Shown in pieces: positions 53,674 through 62,438 of a stretch of DNA of 64,000 nt (the first letter of the stretch is position 1; each line of letters begins with the position of its first letter). The stretch is from the NCBI RefSeq assembly GCF_047308265.1, contig NZ_JBKQWY010000002.1, forward strand, positions 62,001-126,000. Reading direction: 5' to 3'. Position numbers and translations under genes: made by a program. The DNA comes from Maricaulis sp047308265 (GTDB lineage: Bacteria > Pseudomonadota > Alphaproteobacteria > Caulobacterales > Maricaulaceae). The notes under the pieces are model-generated. The model was not told where the DNA came from. It was given only the letters and a program-made list of their open reading frames with translations, and made no database searches.

Positions 53674-55059
53674 TTAACGCTTCATCCGGATCGCTTCGTC
53701 GAGCATTTCATCGGCCGTTGTGATGATCTTGGATGAGGCCGAATAGGCCCGCTGGGTGGTGATGAGATTGGTAAACTCGGTGGCGAGGTCCACGTTTGAG
53801 TTTTCCAGTGTCGAGGCGACAACATCCCCTGCGACACCAATACCGGCGGCGCTCAGCGTGTACGGACCGGAATCCGGTGTCACCGTGTAGGAACCCCCAG
53901 CCTGGGCTTCCAGACCGTTCGGGTTCACGAAGGTCGCGACAGGGATCTGATAAATCTGGCGCACGATGCCGTTGGTGAATTTGGCATAGACAAAACCAGC
54001 CTCGTCCACTTCCACACCCGCGAAGTTACCGAAGGCCGAGCCGTTCACATTGGTGGACAGAAGGGCGCTCGGGCTGGCGAACTGGGTGAAGCCGCCCGGA
54101 GCATCCGGTGCGCCGAAGTCCAGTGTGATCGACTGGGCTGCAATGCCCGCGCCCGCGGCCCACTGGAATTCGTTGGCGCCCAGTGCTGCGGCGTTGCTCG
54201 ACCCCAGGAAGCTGAAATCTGTGGGCAGCGTGGTATTGGCCGTGTCGATGCGGCCATCTTCGTCAAAAGAGATAACGCCTGTGCCGATCTGGCCGTCAAA
54301 GAGACCCGCGCCGGTGGTGACGTCGGAGGCCGGTGTGACGTGGAGTTCAGCATGCCATTCATTGGCATTGGCGCTCTTGAGCATGGAGATGGTGAGCGTA
54401 CGCACACCACCCTGGCTGTCATAGATTGGAATGGAGCGCTGGAAGTCCGGCGTGACTGTACCCGACGCCATGTTGTTGAGGCTGTCGGTCGGGTCGTAGG
54501 TGGCCTCGGCAGCCGAAACGGCCTGGTCGCGATCCAGGTTGGCGTTGATCCCGACGATGGACGAGGCTTCCGCGGCACCACCAATGGATGACAGATTGAT
54601 GGTTTCCAGCTCGTTCAGATCGGACGGGTTGGTGACCACTGTGCCGTCTGCAGCCACCGGCCAGCCTGCCAGATAGGCGCCGGCATCATTGCGCAGATAG
54701 CCCAGGGCATCGGCATTGAAGCGGCCCGCACGGGTGAAGGCGACCGGATCGGCGGCGCCGGCATCGGCATCCTGGCGGACCACGAAGAAACCATTGCCTG
54801 CGATGGCCATGTCGGTTGGAGACGATCCGGCGGTCAGGAGGCCGGATTCACTGATGGCCAGACGCGCGGCAGACCCGACACCGGCGGCTGTATAGCGAGC
54901 CGGATTGGCACTGGCGTCGTACATAGGCGTGAAAATGGCCTGGGCACGTTTATAGCCGACCGTATTCACGTTCGCGATATTGTCCGAGATGGCCGACAGG
55001 GCACTGGAATTGGCGAGCAGACCAGATGCGCCGGACAGCAGGGCGGAATTGATACTCAT
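53674..55059 (-). CDS. flgE: FlgE, flagellar hook protein
   Basis: FlgE polymerises into the hook. The 461-residue protein has the rod/hook N-motif SALSAISDNIANVNTVGYK and the C-terminal ENSNVDLATEFTNLITTQRAYSASSKII, with a variable D1/D2 region between (FlgE D2-type GTVTPDFQRSIPIYDSQGG). AGGAG precedes the ATG. It is the last gene of the fliK-flgD-flgE unit; a strong terminator follows. Confidence 0.95.
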   Translation of the reverse strand: MSINSALLSGASGLLANSSALSAISDNIANVNTVGYKRAQAIFTPMYDASANPARYTAAGVGSAARLAISESGLLTAGSSPTDMAIAGNGFFVVRQDADAGAADPVAFTRAGRFNADALGYLRNDAGAYLAGWPVAADGTVVTNPSDLNELETINLSSIGGAAEASSIVGINANLDRDQAVSAAEATYDPTDSLNNMASGTVTPDFQRSIPIYDSQGGVRTLTISMLKSANANEWHAELHVTPASDVTTGAGLFDGQIGTGVISFDEDGRIDTANTTLPTDFSFLGSSNAAALGANEFQWAAGAGIAAQSITLDFGAPDAPGGFTQFASPSALLSTNVNGSAFGNFAGVEVDEAGFVYAKFTNGIVRQIYQIPVATFVNPNGLEAQAGGSYTVTPDSGPYTLSAAGIGVAGDVVASTLENSNVDLATEFTNLITTQRAYSASSKIITTADEMLDEAIRMKR

Positions 55060-55157
55060 TTTGGGCTCCTAGCTTCGTTTAGCGAGTTTGGAGCTTTCTG
55101 CTGATGTTTAGACCGGCGTGCCATTCTGGCAGTCCGGTTCAGGCCGCAGCCTGGTCG

Positions 55158-55823
55158 TTACTGGGTCAGATCCGAGCGAATGCTCCGGACCAGTGACAGG
55201 GGAACATCGATGCCGCCCATGGAGACGACAACTTCACTTCCCGACAGATCCACGGATGTGACCTTGCCGGTGGCCTGGATGCTGGCTTCGACGGTCTCAC
55301 CGTCGGCATCCGTGGCCAAAACTTCAATGGAATAGATACCGTCCGGAGCGGCCGAGCCATCATCCTGCTCGCCATCCCAGACAAAACTGTGCTTGCCGGC
55401 CGCCAGTTCAGCGTCGTCACGGGCAACAATATCGCCCGCAGCGTTCTTGACGATAATCGTGGCCTCGGTGGCATCACTGGGCATGTCGTAATCCCAGACC
55501 GCCTGGCCATCGGCCAGCTGGGCCTGATCCGTCGAGGCAGTCGCATAACGACCGATATAGCCCACCGCAGAGGTCTGGGCCGCGGCGGATTGCAGGATCA
55601 ACAGGGTTTCTAGATTCTCATTCATGTTGATCTGTTGCTCAACACCGGAGAACTGGACCAGCTGGTTGACGAATTCCTGGCTGTCCTGGGGATTGAGAGG
55701 GTCCTGGTTCTTCATCTGCTCGGTCAGGAGCGTCAGGAACATCTCAAAATTCTGGTTCAGCTCATTGGCTGCCGTCTGGGTGGCGGCTGTGGGTGTGGTC
55801 TGTACACCGCTTACGTCTGTCAT
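55158..55823 (-). CDS. flgD: FlgD, hook cap protein
   Basis: FlgD caps the growing hook and is needed for FlgE assembly. The 221-residue protein has the N-motif FEMFLTLLTEQMKNQDPLNPQDSQEF, QLVQFSGVEQQ and the FlgD Ig-like domain (HSFVWDGEQDDGSAAPDGIYSIEV). AGGAGG lies six bases before the ATG, overlapping the fliK stop. A 98-base gap separates it from flgE, with a poorly formed sigma-54-like site that I do not accept. Confidence 0.95.
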   Translation of the reverse strand: MTDVSGVQTTPTAATQTAANELNQNFEMFLTLLTEQMKNQDPLNPQDSQEFVNQLVQFSGVEQQINMNENLETLLILQSAAAQTSAVGYIGRYATASTDQAQLADGQAVWDYDMPSDATEATIIVKNAAGDIVARDDAELAAGKHSFVWDGEQDDGSAAPDGIYSIEVLATDADGETVEASIQATGKVTSVDLSGSEVVVSMGGIDVPLSLVRSIRSDLTQ

Positions 55824-55832
55824 GATGACCTC

Positions 55833-58391
55833 CTAGACTCGCACATCCACGCTGTCGCGCGATTGCAGCAAAAATCCATATGTCTCGATCAGGGGAGAGG
55901 CAGTGACGAGCAGGTCACCTCCCTCTGCGTAGGCATTCAATACAGGGCCCGTCGCCGGGTTTGATCCGTCGTCTGACCCTGAAAACTCTTCGGACCCGTT
56001 TTCATCCCGCAGCTGGAATTCCAGTCCGTTTTCACCGACATCCAGACCGGCGTCCTGGAGGGCGCGTTCCAGATCGCGGGCGGAGCGCTGGAGTTCCGCC
56101 AGGGTTTCGGGGCGTTCGGCGGCCAGGACCGCTTGCACCCGGTTGTCATGACCGACTTCCAGACGAACATCGACACGGCCCAACTCGGCCGGATCCAGTC
56201 GAATATCAAACACTTTCGCGCCAGACTGGAAGCGCTGAGAGATCTGTGCGGCCAGTTGATGGGCGGTGTGAGGGGCAAAACGGGTCTGGGTCTGGGCTGC
56301 GGTTGATTTGGCGATCGTGGCGGCGGCGGTGCGCGGCTCTGTACGGTCCAGGCTGATATCTGCATCACCCGTGTCCGTACTGGTCTCGGCATTCTCGGCC
56401 AGCAGGGCGGGATCGGTGACAGGCCCGGGCAGGCCAGCCGGCGCGGGTGTGCGGGTCTCGCCCTCGGCGTTTGGGGGCGGGCTCATAGACAGAGGATCGA
56501 CAGCCTGGCTCGATTGTGAGGCCGGCTGGATCACGATGTTCGGCGTGTTCGTCTGGGTGTTTGCCTGAATACTGGGTGCGGTCGAAGCGCTTCCCGAGAA
56601 GAGCGAGGATGCGGATTTTGCGGTTGCGGAGGCTGAAGACTTGCCCTGAGCGGGACGCTGTATCGCCGGTCCGGTCTCTGTTCGCACAGCGCGGGGCTCG
56701 ACGGAGAATGCCGGTGCAGGCGCTGCAACTGTCGCCGGAGCCGCAGCATTTGATGCTGGGGCGGGCGTGGCGGGCTGTGCCTGAACGGGTGTCGTGGTGG
56801 GTGGCGTGACGGGTGTCTTTACCGGCGCTTGGGCGTTGGCTTGAGCCAAAGCAGGCTCAGGCGTTCCCGTCCCCGTGTTTTGGGTCGCACTGCCTGAGGC
56901 TGCGGGCTGAGGCGTTTGCGGACTGGCGGGTGCCGCGCTCGGAATGACAGTCGGCGCCGGTGTCGTTGTTGCGCTGTTTGAGGCAGGCGCACCGTTTGTG
57001 GGTGTGACCGATGCGTCCGACGCGTCGGTAACGGGCGAGAAAGTCTGCGGTGCCTGACGCTCTGTGGCCATCGTCGTCAACGTGCTCGTCGTCGGAGTGG
57101 TGACTGGTTTGGCGGCTTTTGCTGCAGGAGCCGTCTCTGTCTGTGGGGGGCCTGCCGCTGGCGCGATCGATGGTGTCGACGCGTTAGCCGGTGTGGGTGA
57201 TGTGGGTTGGGGCGGCTGTGCCGACGCTTGTCGTGTTGTCGCGGCGACACGTGCAGACGGGTCTACGGCGGGGCTCGTCGGTGCAGTTGCCGGAGTCGTG
57301 GTCGGCGTTACTGCCGGACCAGCGGCCGAAGTAGGAGCCGGGCTAGCGGTCTGACGTGTCGCCTGTTTAGAGCCTGTATCAGAAGACGTTCCGGACGACG
57401 CGCGTGCGACGGCTTCCTTCGCCAGGTCCACCTGCGCCGGTTTTGCTTCGACGTGCTGAGGACTGACCCGAGAAGGGGAGGTCGAATGTGTTGTATCCGG
57501 CGATGTCCTAGGTGCACTCGCCGATAATGACCCATCCTCTCCTGCCGCCTGAGTGGCGTCTGTCAGCTCGCTCACAGGTGCGGCGGCTGATCCGGAGGGG
57601 CGGGTTTGGAGCGGGTCGGTGGACGTGTTTTCACGCGGCGCAGCGGGAGCCGGCGCCTTGGCCAAACCGGACGAGGCGGGTTTTGTGCTGGGCTGGGGCA
57701 CTGGTGAGGTTTGGTCCGCGCTTGCCGCAGTGTTGACCTTTGATGGTGGTGCTGCCTGAGCCGTTATCGACGTCACTACCTGTGTCGGTGTCGTTACCTC
57801 TGCCGGGTTCGCTACCTCTGCCGGGTTCGCTGACTGTGCCTTTGCCGGTGTATTTGCCGGCGTGGTGGTCTGTGCCGCCGCCGCGACGGTGGCGGTCGGG
57901 CTGGAGGTCTTGGGTGCGACATCTGCACCGTCGCCGTTTGTGGCGGGTGCCGTCGGGGTGGCCATGGCGCCCGCTGAAGCGGCAATTGCAGCTGGGGATG
58001 TTGAGGCCGGAGCGGTCGTAGCGGGGCTTTGCTTCTGCGTGCCCGGCAGGCTCGGCGTCACAGATTGTGCGTCGGCCTGTGAGTTGGCGCTCGGTGCCTC
58101 GGCTTGTGTCGCGTGGGGCAATGCCGTTGTACGGCCCGCAGGCAGGGTGGAGCCGGACTGCCGGGACTGGGATTGTGCAACAAGAGCCTCAAATACACCG
58201 GTCGTTGAGGTGTTTCCGGTCTCCGCATCCGTGGGCGCGGTCTGACCGGCGTCCTTTGCCAATTGATCTGCCGTTTGAGTCGATTGCGCGGTTCGTTGCG
58301 CAGACGCAGGCGTCGTCCCGGCGGAAGCCGGAGCGGATGCTCGACCCGCCGTGGCAGGGTGAGAAGTCAGGAACGAAGCAAGCAGGGTCAT
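55833..58391 (-). CDS. fliK: FliK, flagellar hook-length control protein
   Basis: FliK measures hook length and switches export to filament proteins. The 852-residue protein is mostly Ala, Thr, Pro and Ser low-complexity sequence to about residue 680, with a compact conserved C-domain (LAAQISQRFQSGAKVFDIRLDPAELGRVDVRLEV, about 710-800). It is much longer than typical FliK (about 400). The gene starts the hook operon, 47 bases from a good sigma-54 promoter. The disordered part is the expected ruler. Confidence 0.9.
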   Translation of the reverse strand: MTLLASFLTSHPATAGRASAPASAGTTPASAQRTAQSTQTADQLAKDAGQTAPTDAETGNTSTTGVFEALVAQSQSRQSGSTLPAGRTTALPHATQAEAPSANSQADAQSVTPSLPGTQKQSPATTAPASTSPAAIAASAGAMATPTAPATNGDGADVAPKTSSPTATVAAAAQTTTPANTPAKAQSANPAEVANPAEVTTPTQVVTSITAQAAPPSKVNTAASADQTSPVPQPSTKPASSGLAKAPAPAAPRENTSTDPLQTRPSGSAAAPVSELTDATQAAGEDGSLSASAPRTSPDTTHSTSPSRVSPQHVEAKPAQVDLAKEAVARASSGTSSDTGSKQATRQTASPAPTSAAGPAVTPTTTPATAPTSPAVDPSARVAATTRQASAQPPQPTSPTPANASTPSIAPAAGPPQTETAPAAKAAKPVTTPTTSTLTTMATERQAPQTFSPVTDASDASVTPTNGAPASNSATTTPAPTVIPSAAPASPQTPQPAASGSATQNTGTGTPEPALAQANAQAPVKTPVTPPTTTPVQAQPATPAPASNAAAPATVAAPAPAFSVEPRAVRTETGPAIQRPAQGKSSASATAKSASSLFSGSASTAPSIQANTQTNTPNIVIQPASQSSQAVDPLSMSPPPNAEGETRTPAPAGLPGPVTDPALLAENAETSTDTGDADISLDRTEPRTAAATIAKSTAAQTQTRFAPHTAHQLAAQISQRFQSGAKVFDIRLDPAELGRVDVRLEVGHDNRVQAVLAAERPETLAELQRSARDLERALQDAGLDVGENGLEFQLRDENGSEEFSGSDDGSNPATGPVLNAYAEGGDLLVTASPLIETYGFLLQSRDSVDVRV

Positions 58392-58437
58392 AAAACTCGG
58401 CGTGTTAAACAGGTGGCACTCATTCGCCGGTTATCCC

Positions 58438-58452
58438 GCAAGCGGCATGCCA
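58438..58452 (-). promoter_or_regulatory. Sigma-54 promoter for fliK-flgD-flgE
   Basis: On the minus strand the site reads TGGCAT-GCCGC-TTGC, with the invariant GG and GC ten bases apart. Transcription should start near 58426, 35 bases before the fliK ATG. Only one base of the -24 hexamer departs from TGGCAC. Confidence 0.82.
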
Positions 58453-58631
58453 GCCGCAAAAATCTGTAACCACCTGAAATTATGCGTTAATTTCCCGGTA
58501 ATAACCGTAAACATCTGGTTTTTCGGGAGTATTTTTCCGCCCGGGGGGACGAATATGCCGAGGTAGGCCCATTCCGCCCCGGCGAGGAAATCGGGGGCCC
58601 TCACATCATCCACAGGTGCACGATCTGAAAC

Positions 58632-58646
58632 TGGCCCGCCGCTTGC
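58632..58646 (+). promoter_or_regulatory. Sigma-54 promoter for flgK-flgL
   Basis: TGGCCC-GCCGC-TTGC has the correct GG-N10-GC spacing and the same GCCGC centre as the fliK promoter. Transcription should start near 58658, leaving a leader of about 195 bases before flgK. Confidence 0.78.
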
Positions 58647-58740
58647 GACGTTAACCGTGACGTAAAAGGCGCACGCCGCGCCTGTGGAATGATTTGATTG
58701 ATGAATAAAGACGCTAAAACAATCACTTGCTCGAAGGTCC

Positions 58741-58792
58741 TGCCCGGCGTGGGCAGCGGCGTACGAGCTGTCGGGCCCGGCAAGGCTTGCCG
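58741..58792 (+). promoter_or_regulatory. Candidate FlbD (ftr-type) palindromes upstream of flgK
   Basis: TGCCC-N5-GGGCA (58741-58755) and the near-perfect palindrome CGGCAAG-G-CTTGCCG (58778-58792) lie about 85-135 bases downstream of the predicted flgK start point. Caulobacter flaN (flgK) is known to need downstream ftr elements bound by FlbD; the assignment here is by position and symmetry. Confidence 0.5.
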
Positions 58793-58852
58793 TTCAGGCG
58801 GCAGATTTCTCCGCCCAAACCGTGATTGCGTGAACGTCTTGAGGAGTCCGGC

Positions 58853-60991
58853 ATGTCTTTGAGTGGTGTGATCGGCAATGCATTGTCCGGCCTGAATGCC
58901 TCCCAGATGGGGCTTCAGGTATCGTCCAATAATATCGCCAACGTGAACACGCCCGGCTATGCTCGGTCGGTTGTCAATTTACAGACACGCTCGATGGGCG
59001 GTGCCGCACTGGGCGTCGACGTGGCAGGGGTCACGCGGATCGCTGACCAGTTCCTGCAGGCAGCGCATCTGGGTGCAGTCTCTGACGCCGGCATGTTCAC
59101 GACGGTGTCCACCAGTCTCGATCGTCTGCAAAGCTCGATGGGTGGACTGGATGATGCCGGGTCGATGTTCTCCCGATTGAACACTGTCTTTGACAGTTTC
59201 TCCGAAGCCAGTGTGGATCCGTCCCTGTCCGTCACCCGATTGTCGGCCGCCAGCAATATCCAGTCCTTCTTGGATGAGGCGTCGCGGATCTCACAGACGA
59301 TTGAATCCCAGCGTTTTGAGGCCGATGCCCAGATCTCTGCGACGGTCACGCGCGCCAATGTCATTCTCAATGAGATATTTCATCTGAACTCGTCCGTTCA
59401 AAGCCTGTCCTCCAATGGTGGGGATACGACCGGACCGACCAACCGCCAGGCCGAGTTGCTCGATGAACTGGCGGGTTTCATGGATATCTCCACCGACTAC
59501 CAGCAGGATGGCCGGGTAATCGTTCGCACCGGTGACGGTGTGCTGCTGGTCGACAATTACGTCGCCGAGATGAACTATGTTCCGGCTGGTTCTGGCACGT
59601 TCGGCATGAATTACGGGACGATCAATGCGGTCCTGCCCAATGGTGCAAGCACGGAGCTGGATGGCCATATCGTGTCCGGTGAATTGCGCGGACTTCTGGA
59701 TTTGCGCGACACGGAGCTGACCCAGATCGGCCTTGAACTGGCAGAGCTGACGGCGGGCGCAGCGGATGCGCTGAACCGGATCCACAATGATGCGGCCGCT
59801 TATCCGGCACCACAAACGCTGGAGGGCCGCAATACCGGCCTGGAAGGCACGGATTTGCACAATTTCACGGGTGCCACGACTCTGGCTGTGACCGGCAGCA
59901 ATGGCAGCCTTGTCAGCCGGATTGATATTGATTTTGATGCGGGCACGCTGTCGGTGGATGGCGGTGCTGCCCAGGCCCTTGGTAATACGGTCGACAGTCT
60001 GACGACCGCGATCAATGGCGCGCTGGGGGCCAATGGCTCGGCCAGTTTCACCAATGGGGCGCTGACCCTGTCCGCAGCCAATGCGACCGATGGTGTGGCC
60101 CTGATCCAGGATGAAGCCAATCCCTCCGCTCGTGGCGGGCGAGGATTTTCGCACTTTTTGGGCCTGAATGATCTGGTCGACAGCACGCGGCCGGGCTTTT
60201 TCGAAACCGGCATGAGCGGGGCCGATACGCACGGCTTTACGGCGGGCACCCTCCTTGGTTTCGAGATTGCCGGTCCCAATGGCGGATCGACCCGCGAGAT
60301 CTCGGTGACAATGAATGCCGGTGAAACCTTCAACGACGTGCTTACGGCACTGAATGATCCGGTTAATGGCGTCGGTCGCTATGTCACCTTCTCGCTGGAC
60401 GGGAATGGAACGCTGCAACAAACGCCCAATGTCGGTTACGAGGGGTATTCCGTCGATCTGACATCAGATTCCACCAACCGCGCCAATTCGGGCATTTCTT
60501 TCTCGGAGCTGTTTGGTGTTGGCCTGTCCGCCCAGGCGGGGCGCGCCCAGATCTTTGAGGTCAACACGCTGATCCGCAATGACAGCTCGCTGCTTTCGCT
60601 GGGCAAGCTGGATCTCGATGCGGCGACTGTGGCAGGCGATTTTGTGCTGAATTCGGGGGATAATCGCGGCGCCGTCGAAATGCAGGACGCGTTCAGCTCG
60701 GTTCGTGATTTCAATGCTGCGGGCACGCTGTCAGCGACCCAGACCTCGCTTGAGAATTATGCCGCCCGTTTCGCCGGCAGTGTCGGGGCTCGCGCCGCGC
60801 AGGCGGTCAGCGAAGCCGGTTCTGCCGAGGTGCTGCGCGATACCGCCATGCAGAAACGACTGGATGTGGAAGGGGTGAATCTCGACGAGGAACTCGCCGC
60901 GATGACCTTTTACCAGCAGTCTTATAATGCGTCTGCACGCATGCTGCAGGCGGCCAATGAGATGACCGATATTCTGATGAATATCGTCTAG
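58853..60991 (+). CDS. flgK: FlgK, hook-filament junction protein 1
   Basis: FlgK joins hook to filament. The 712-residue protein has the rod/hook N-motif ASQMGLQVSSNNIANVNTPGYAR and C-terminal LDEELAAMTFYQQSYNASARMLQAANEM, with a long central region that includes a FlgK-type inserted domain. ATG 58853 has GAGGAG seven bases upstream; the frame is open from 58826. flgL follows by 12 bases, and a sigma-54 promoter is 200 bases upstream. Confidence 0.95.
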   Translation: MSLSGVIGNALSGLNASQMGLQVSSNNIANVNTPGYARSVVNLQTRSMGGAALGVDVAGVTRIADQFLQAAHLGAVSDAGMFTTVSTSLDRLQSSMGGLDDAGSMFSRLNTVFDSFSEASVDPSLSVTRLSAASNIQSFLDEASRISQTIESQRFEADAQISATVTRANVILNEIFHLNSSVQSLSSNGGDTTGPTNRQAELLDELAGFMDISTDYQQDGRVIVRTGDGVLLVDNYVAEMNYVPAGSGTFGMNYGTINAVLPNGASTELDGHIVSGELRGLLDLRDTELTQIGLELAELTAGAADALNRIHNDAAAYPAPQTLEGRNTGLEGTDLHNFTGATTLAVTGSNGSLVSRIDIDFDAGTLSVDGGAAQALGNTVDSLTTAINGALGANGSASFTNGALTLSAANATDGVALIQDEANPSARGGRGFSHFLGLNDLVDSTRPGFFETGMSGADTHGFTAGTLLGFEIAGPNGGSTREISVTMNAGETFNDVLTALNDPVNGVGRYVTFSLDGNGTLQQTPNVGYEGYSVDLTSDSTNRANSGISFSELFGVGLSAQAGRAQIFEVNTLIRNDSSLLSLGKLDLDAATVAGDFVLNSGDNRGAVEMQDAFSSVRDFNAAGTLSATQTSLENYAARFAGSVGARAAQAVSEAGSAEVLRDTAMQKRLDVEGVNLDEELAAMTFYQQSYNASARMLQAANEMTDILMNIV

Positions 60992-61003
60992 GAGGTTTGA
61001 CCC

Positions 61004-61918
61004 ATGCCGCGTATTTCAACTTATGGCTCTCAAAACTCGGCGCTGATGGATCTCATGCGGGCCCAGCAGGGCGTATTCGACGCCCAGCAACAGGTGACCA
61101 CGGGTAAAAAAGCGACGGATCTCAAAGGGATTGGACACAAGGCCGAAACCTTGTCTGCCAGCCGGGCCTCCCTGGCACGATCTGAAGCCTATCAGGAAGC
61201 GGCAACGCGAACGGCGTCCTTCCTTGAAAGTCAGGAAATCGCGCTGGAGCGCATCAATAGTTCCATGACCGATCTGCGTGTCGCCGTCACGGAGAAACAG
61301 GGCGATTTTGTGTATGGCCAGGTCGAGGATGCCTTTTACCAGGTTGTGACCGCGCTCGGCGCGCGTCATTCCGGCGGCTATATTTTTGGCGGAACCCGAA
61401 CGGACACCAATCCACTGACCATCAGTTCGCTGGACGACCTGCAGGCGCTGGCCACGGCCGGTGATGCGTTCCAGAATTCCGACAGACGTCCCTCGGTAAA
61501 GCTGGATGAGACCGTGACCGTGGAAACCGGTATGCTGGCGGATGAAGTGGGGCAGGAGATTTTCGAGATCTTCAAGCGGATTGCCGATTATGAAGCCGGT
61601 CCCAATGGTCCCTTCACCAATCCCCTGCCGGGGCCGCAGGAGACCTTCCTCATCAACGAAATGAACAATGTCGTCACAGCGATCGACAATCTGCTGGCTA
61701 AGACCGCTCAAAACGGCAATGCCCAGGCCAATGTGGACACGATCAAGCAATCCCATGCGGACCGGCAGATCTTCCTCAATATCATGATTGCGGATCTGGA
61801 AGACGTCGACATGGCGGAAGCGGTGACGAAGTTCGAACAGGCCCAGGTCGCTCTGGAGGTCTCTGCGCGGACTTTCTCTACGCTGAGCCAGGTCACGCTG
61901 CTCGATTATCTGCGCTAA
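61004..61918 (+). CDS. flgL: FlgL, hook-filament junction protein 3
   Basis: FlgL is the flagellin-like adaptor between FlgK and the filament. The 304-residue protein begins MPRISTYGSQNSALMDLM and has QQVTTGKKATDLKGIGHKAETL and the C-terminal MAEAVTKFEQAQVALEVSARTFSTLSQVTLLDYLR. AGGAGG precedes the ATG. It is the second and last gene of the flgK operon. No flagellin gene is in the window. Confidence 0.95.
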   Translation: MPRISTYGSQNSALMDLMRAQQGVFDAQQQVTTGKKATDLKGIGHKAETLSASRASLARSEAYQEAATRTASFLESQEIALERINSSMTDLRVAVTEKQGDFVYGQVEDAFYQVVTALGARHSGGYIFGGTRTDTNPLTISSLDDLQALATAGDAFQNSDRRPSVKLDETVTVETGMLADEVGQEIFEIFKRIADYEAGPNGPFTNPLPGPQETFLINEMNNVVTAIDNLLAKTAQNGNAQANVDTIKQSHADRQIFLNIMIADLEDVDMAEAVTKFEQAQVALEVSARTFSTLSQVTLLDYLR

Positions 61919-62004
61919 CACGCCGGGACGGGGTTTGAGGGGATCCCTCTGCCATGAGGCGGGCGCCATGATTATTCTTCATGTTCAGACACATGGAGAT
62001 CCAC

Positions 62005-62328
62005 ATGCGTGCATTTCAGCTCATCAAGACCCTCACCGGCGCTGTCACTTTCGCAGCGGTCGGGGCGCTTTATGCATTTATCACCGGCCAGGACGTCGTT
62101 CCGCTTGTCTTGCTGGGCAGTTTGTCAGGTCTTGTGATCGGTCTGGGCTGGGCGTTTTTCGGAGACGGTGCGCAGCGCGGTTTGGCGGCGGATAAGTCCG
62201 GCTTGGTTGCACCCGTTCCGGCGAGCAAATCCTCGTCCGATGTGGAGGGTGGATCAGCCGGGTCTGATGCTGGATCAGCTGGATCTGATGCTGGGGCCGC
62301 GGGTGCAGACGGGGGTGGTGCGGTTTAG
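62005..62328 (+). CDS. Small hypothetical membrane protein with Gly/Ser/Ala tail
   Basis: The 107-residue protein has two predicted spans (TLTGAVTFAAVGALYAF and LVLLGSLSGLVIGLGWAFF) and a C-terminal low-complexity tail of near-repeated GSAGSDAG units. GGAG lies six bases before ATG 62005; the frame is open from 61981. I do not recognise a family. It lies between flgL and mnmA and could belong to either unit or be separate. Confidence 0.6.
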   Translation: MRAFQLIKTLTGAVTFAAVGALYAFITGQDVVPLVLLGSLSGLVIGLGWAFFGDGAQRGLAADKSGLVAPVPASKSSSDVEGGSAGSDAGSAGSDAGAAGADGGGAV

Positions 62329-62438
62329 GTCATCACGCCTGACCCCGGTTGCCCGCTTTCAAATCTTCGCATTTTGTCCTATAGACCGCGCTTCCTATTC
62401 ACCGTTTGCTCCGGGCCTTGACCCCGTTGGAGGCGTAA

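Larger units (their letters stand above)
58392..58852. other. Divergent intergenic region between fliK and flgK
   Basis: These 461 bases carry two sigma-54 promoters pointing outward (58438-58452 minus, 58632-58646 plus), two TTAA-N7-GTAA sites (58487-58501, 58651-58665) and two palindromes near flgK (58741-58755, 58778-58792). I see no supported gene. The layout recalls the divergent flbG/flaN hook units of Caulobacter, where FlbD-bound ftr elements lie downstream of a promoter. Confidence 0.75.

Noticed and set aside
55109..55123. Sigma-54-like site upstream of flgE on the minus strand (TGGCAC-GCCGG-TCTA)
   Set aside because: The -24 element is perfect but the essential GC of the -12 element is missing, so it should not work. 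It could be a decayed promoter.
58413..58427. TGGCACTCATTCGCC on the plus strand near fliK
   Set aside because: GG and GC are nine bases apart, one short of the spacing sigma-54 requires, and it points into the intergenic region far from flgK.
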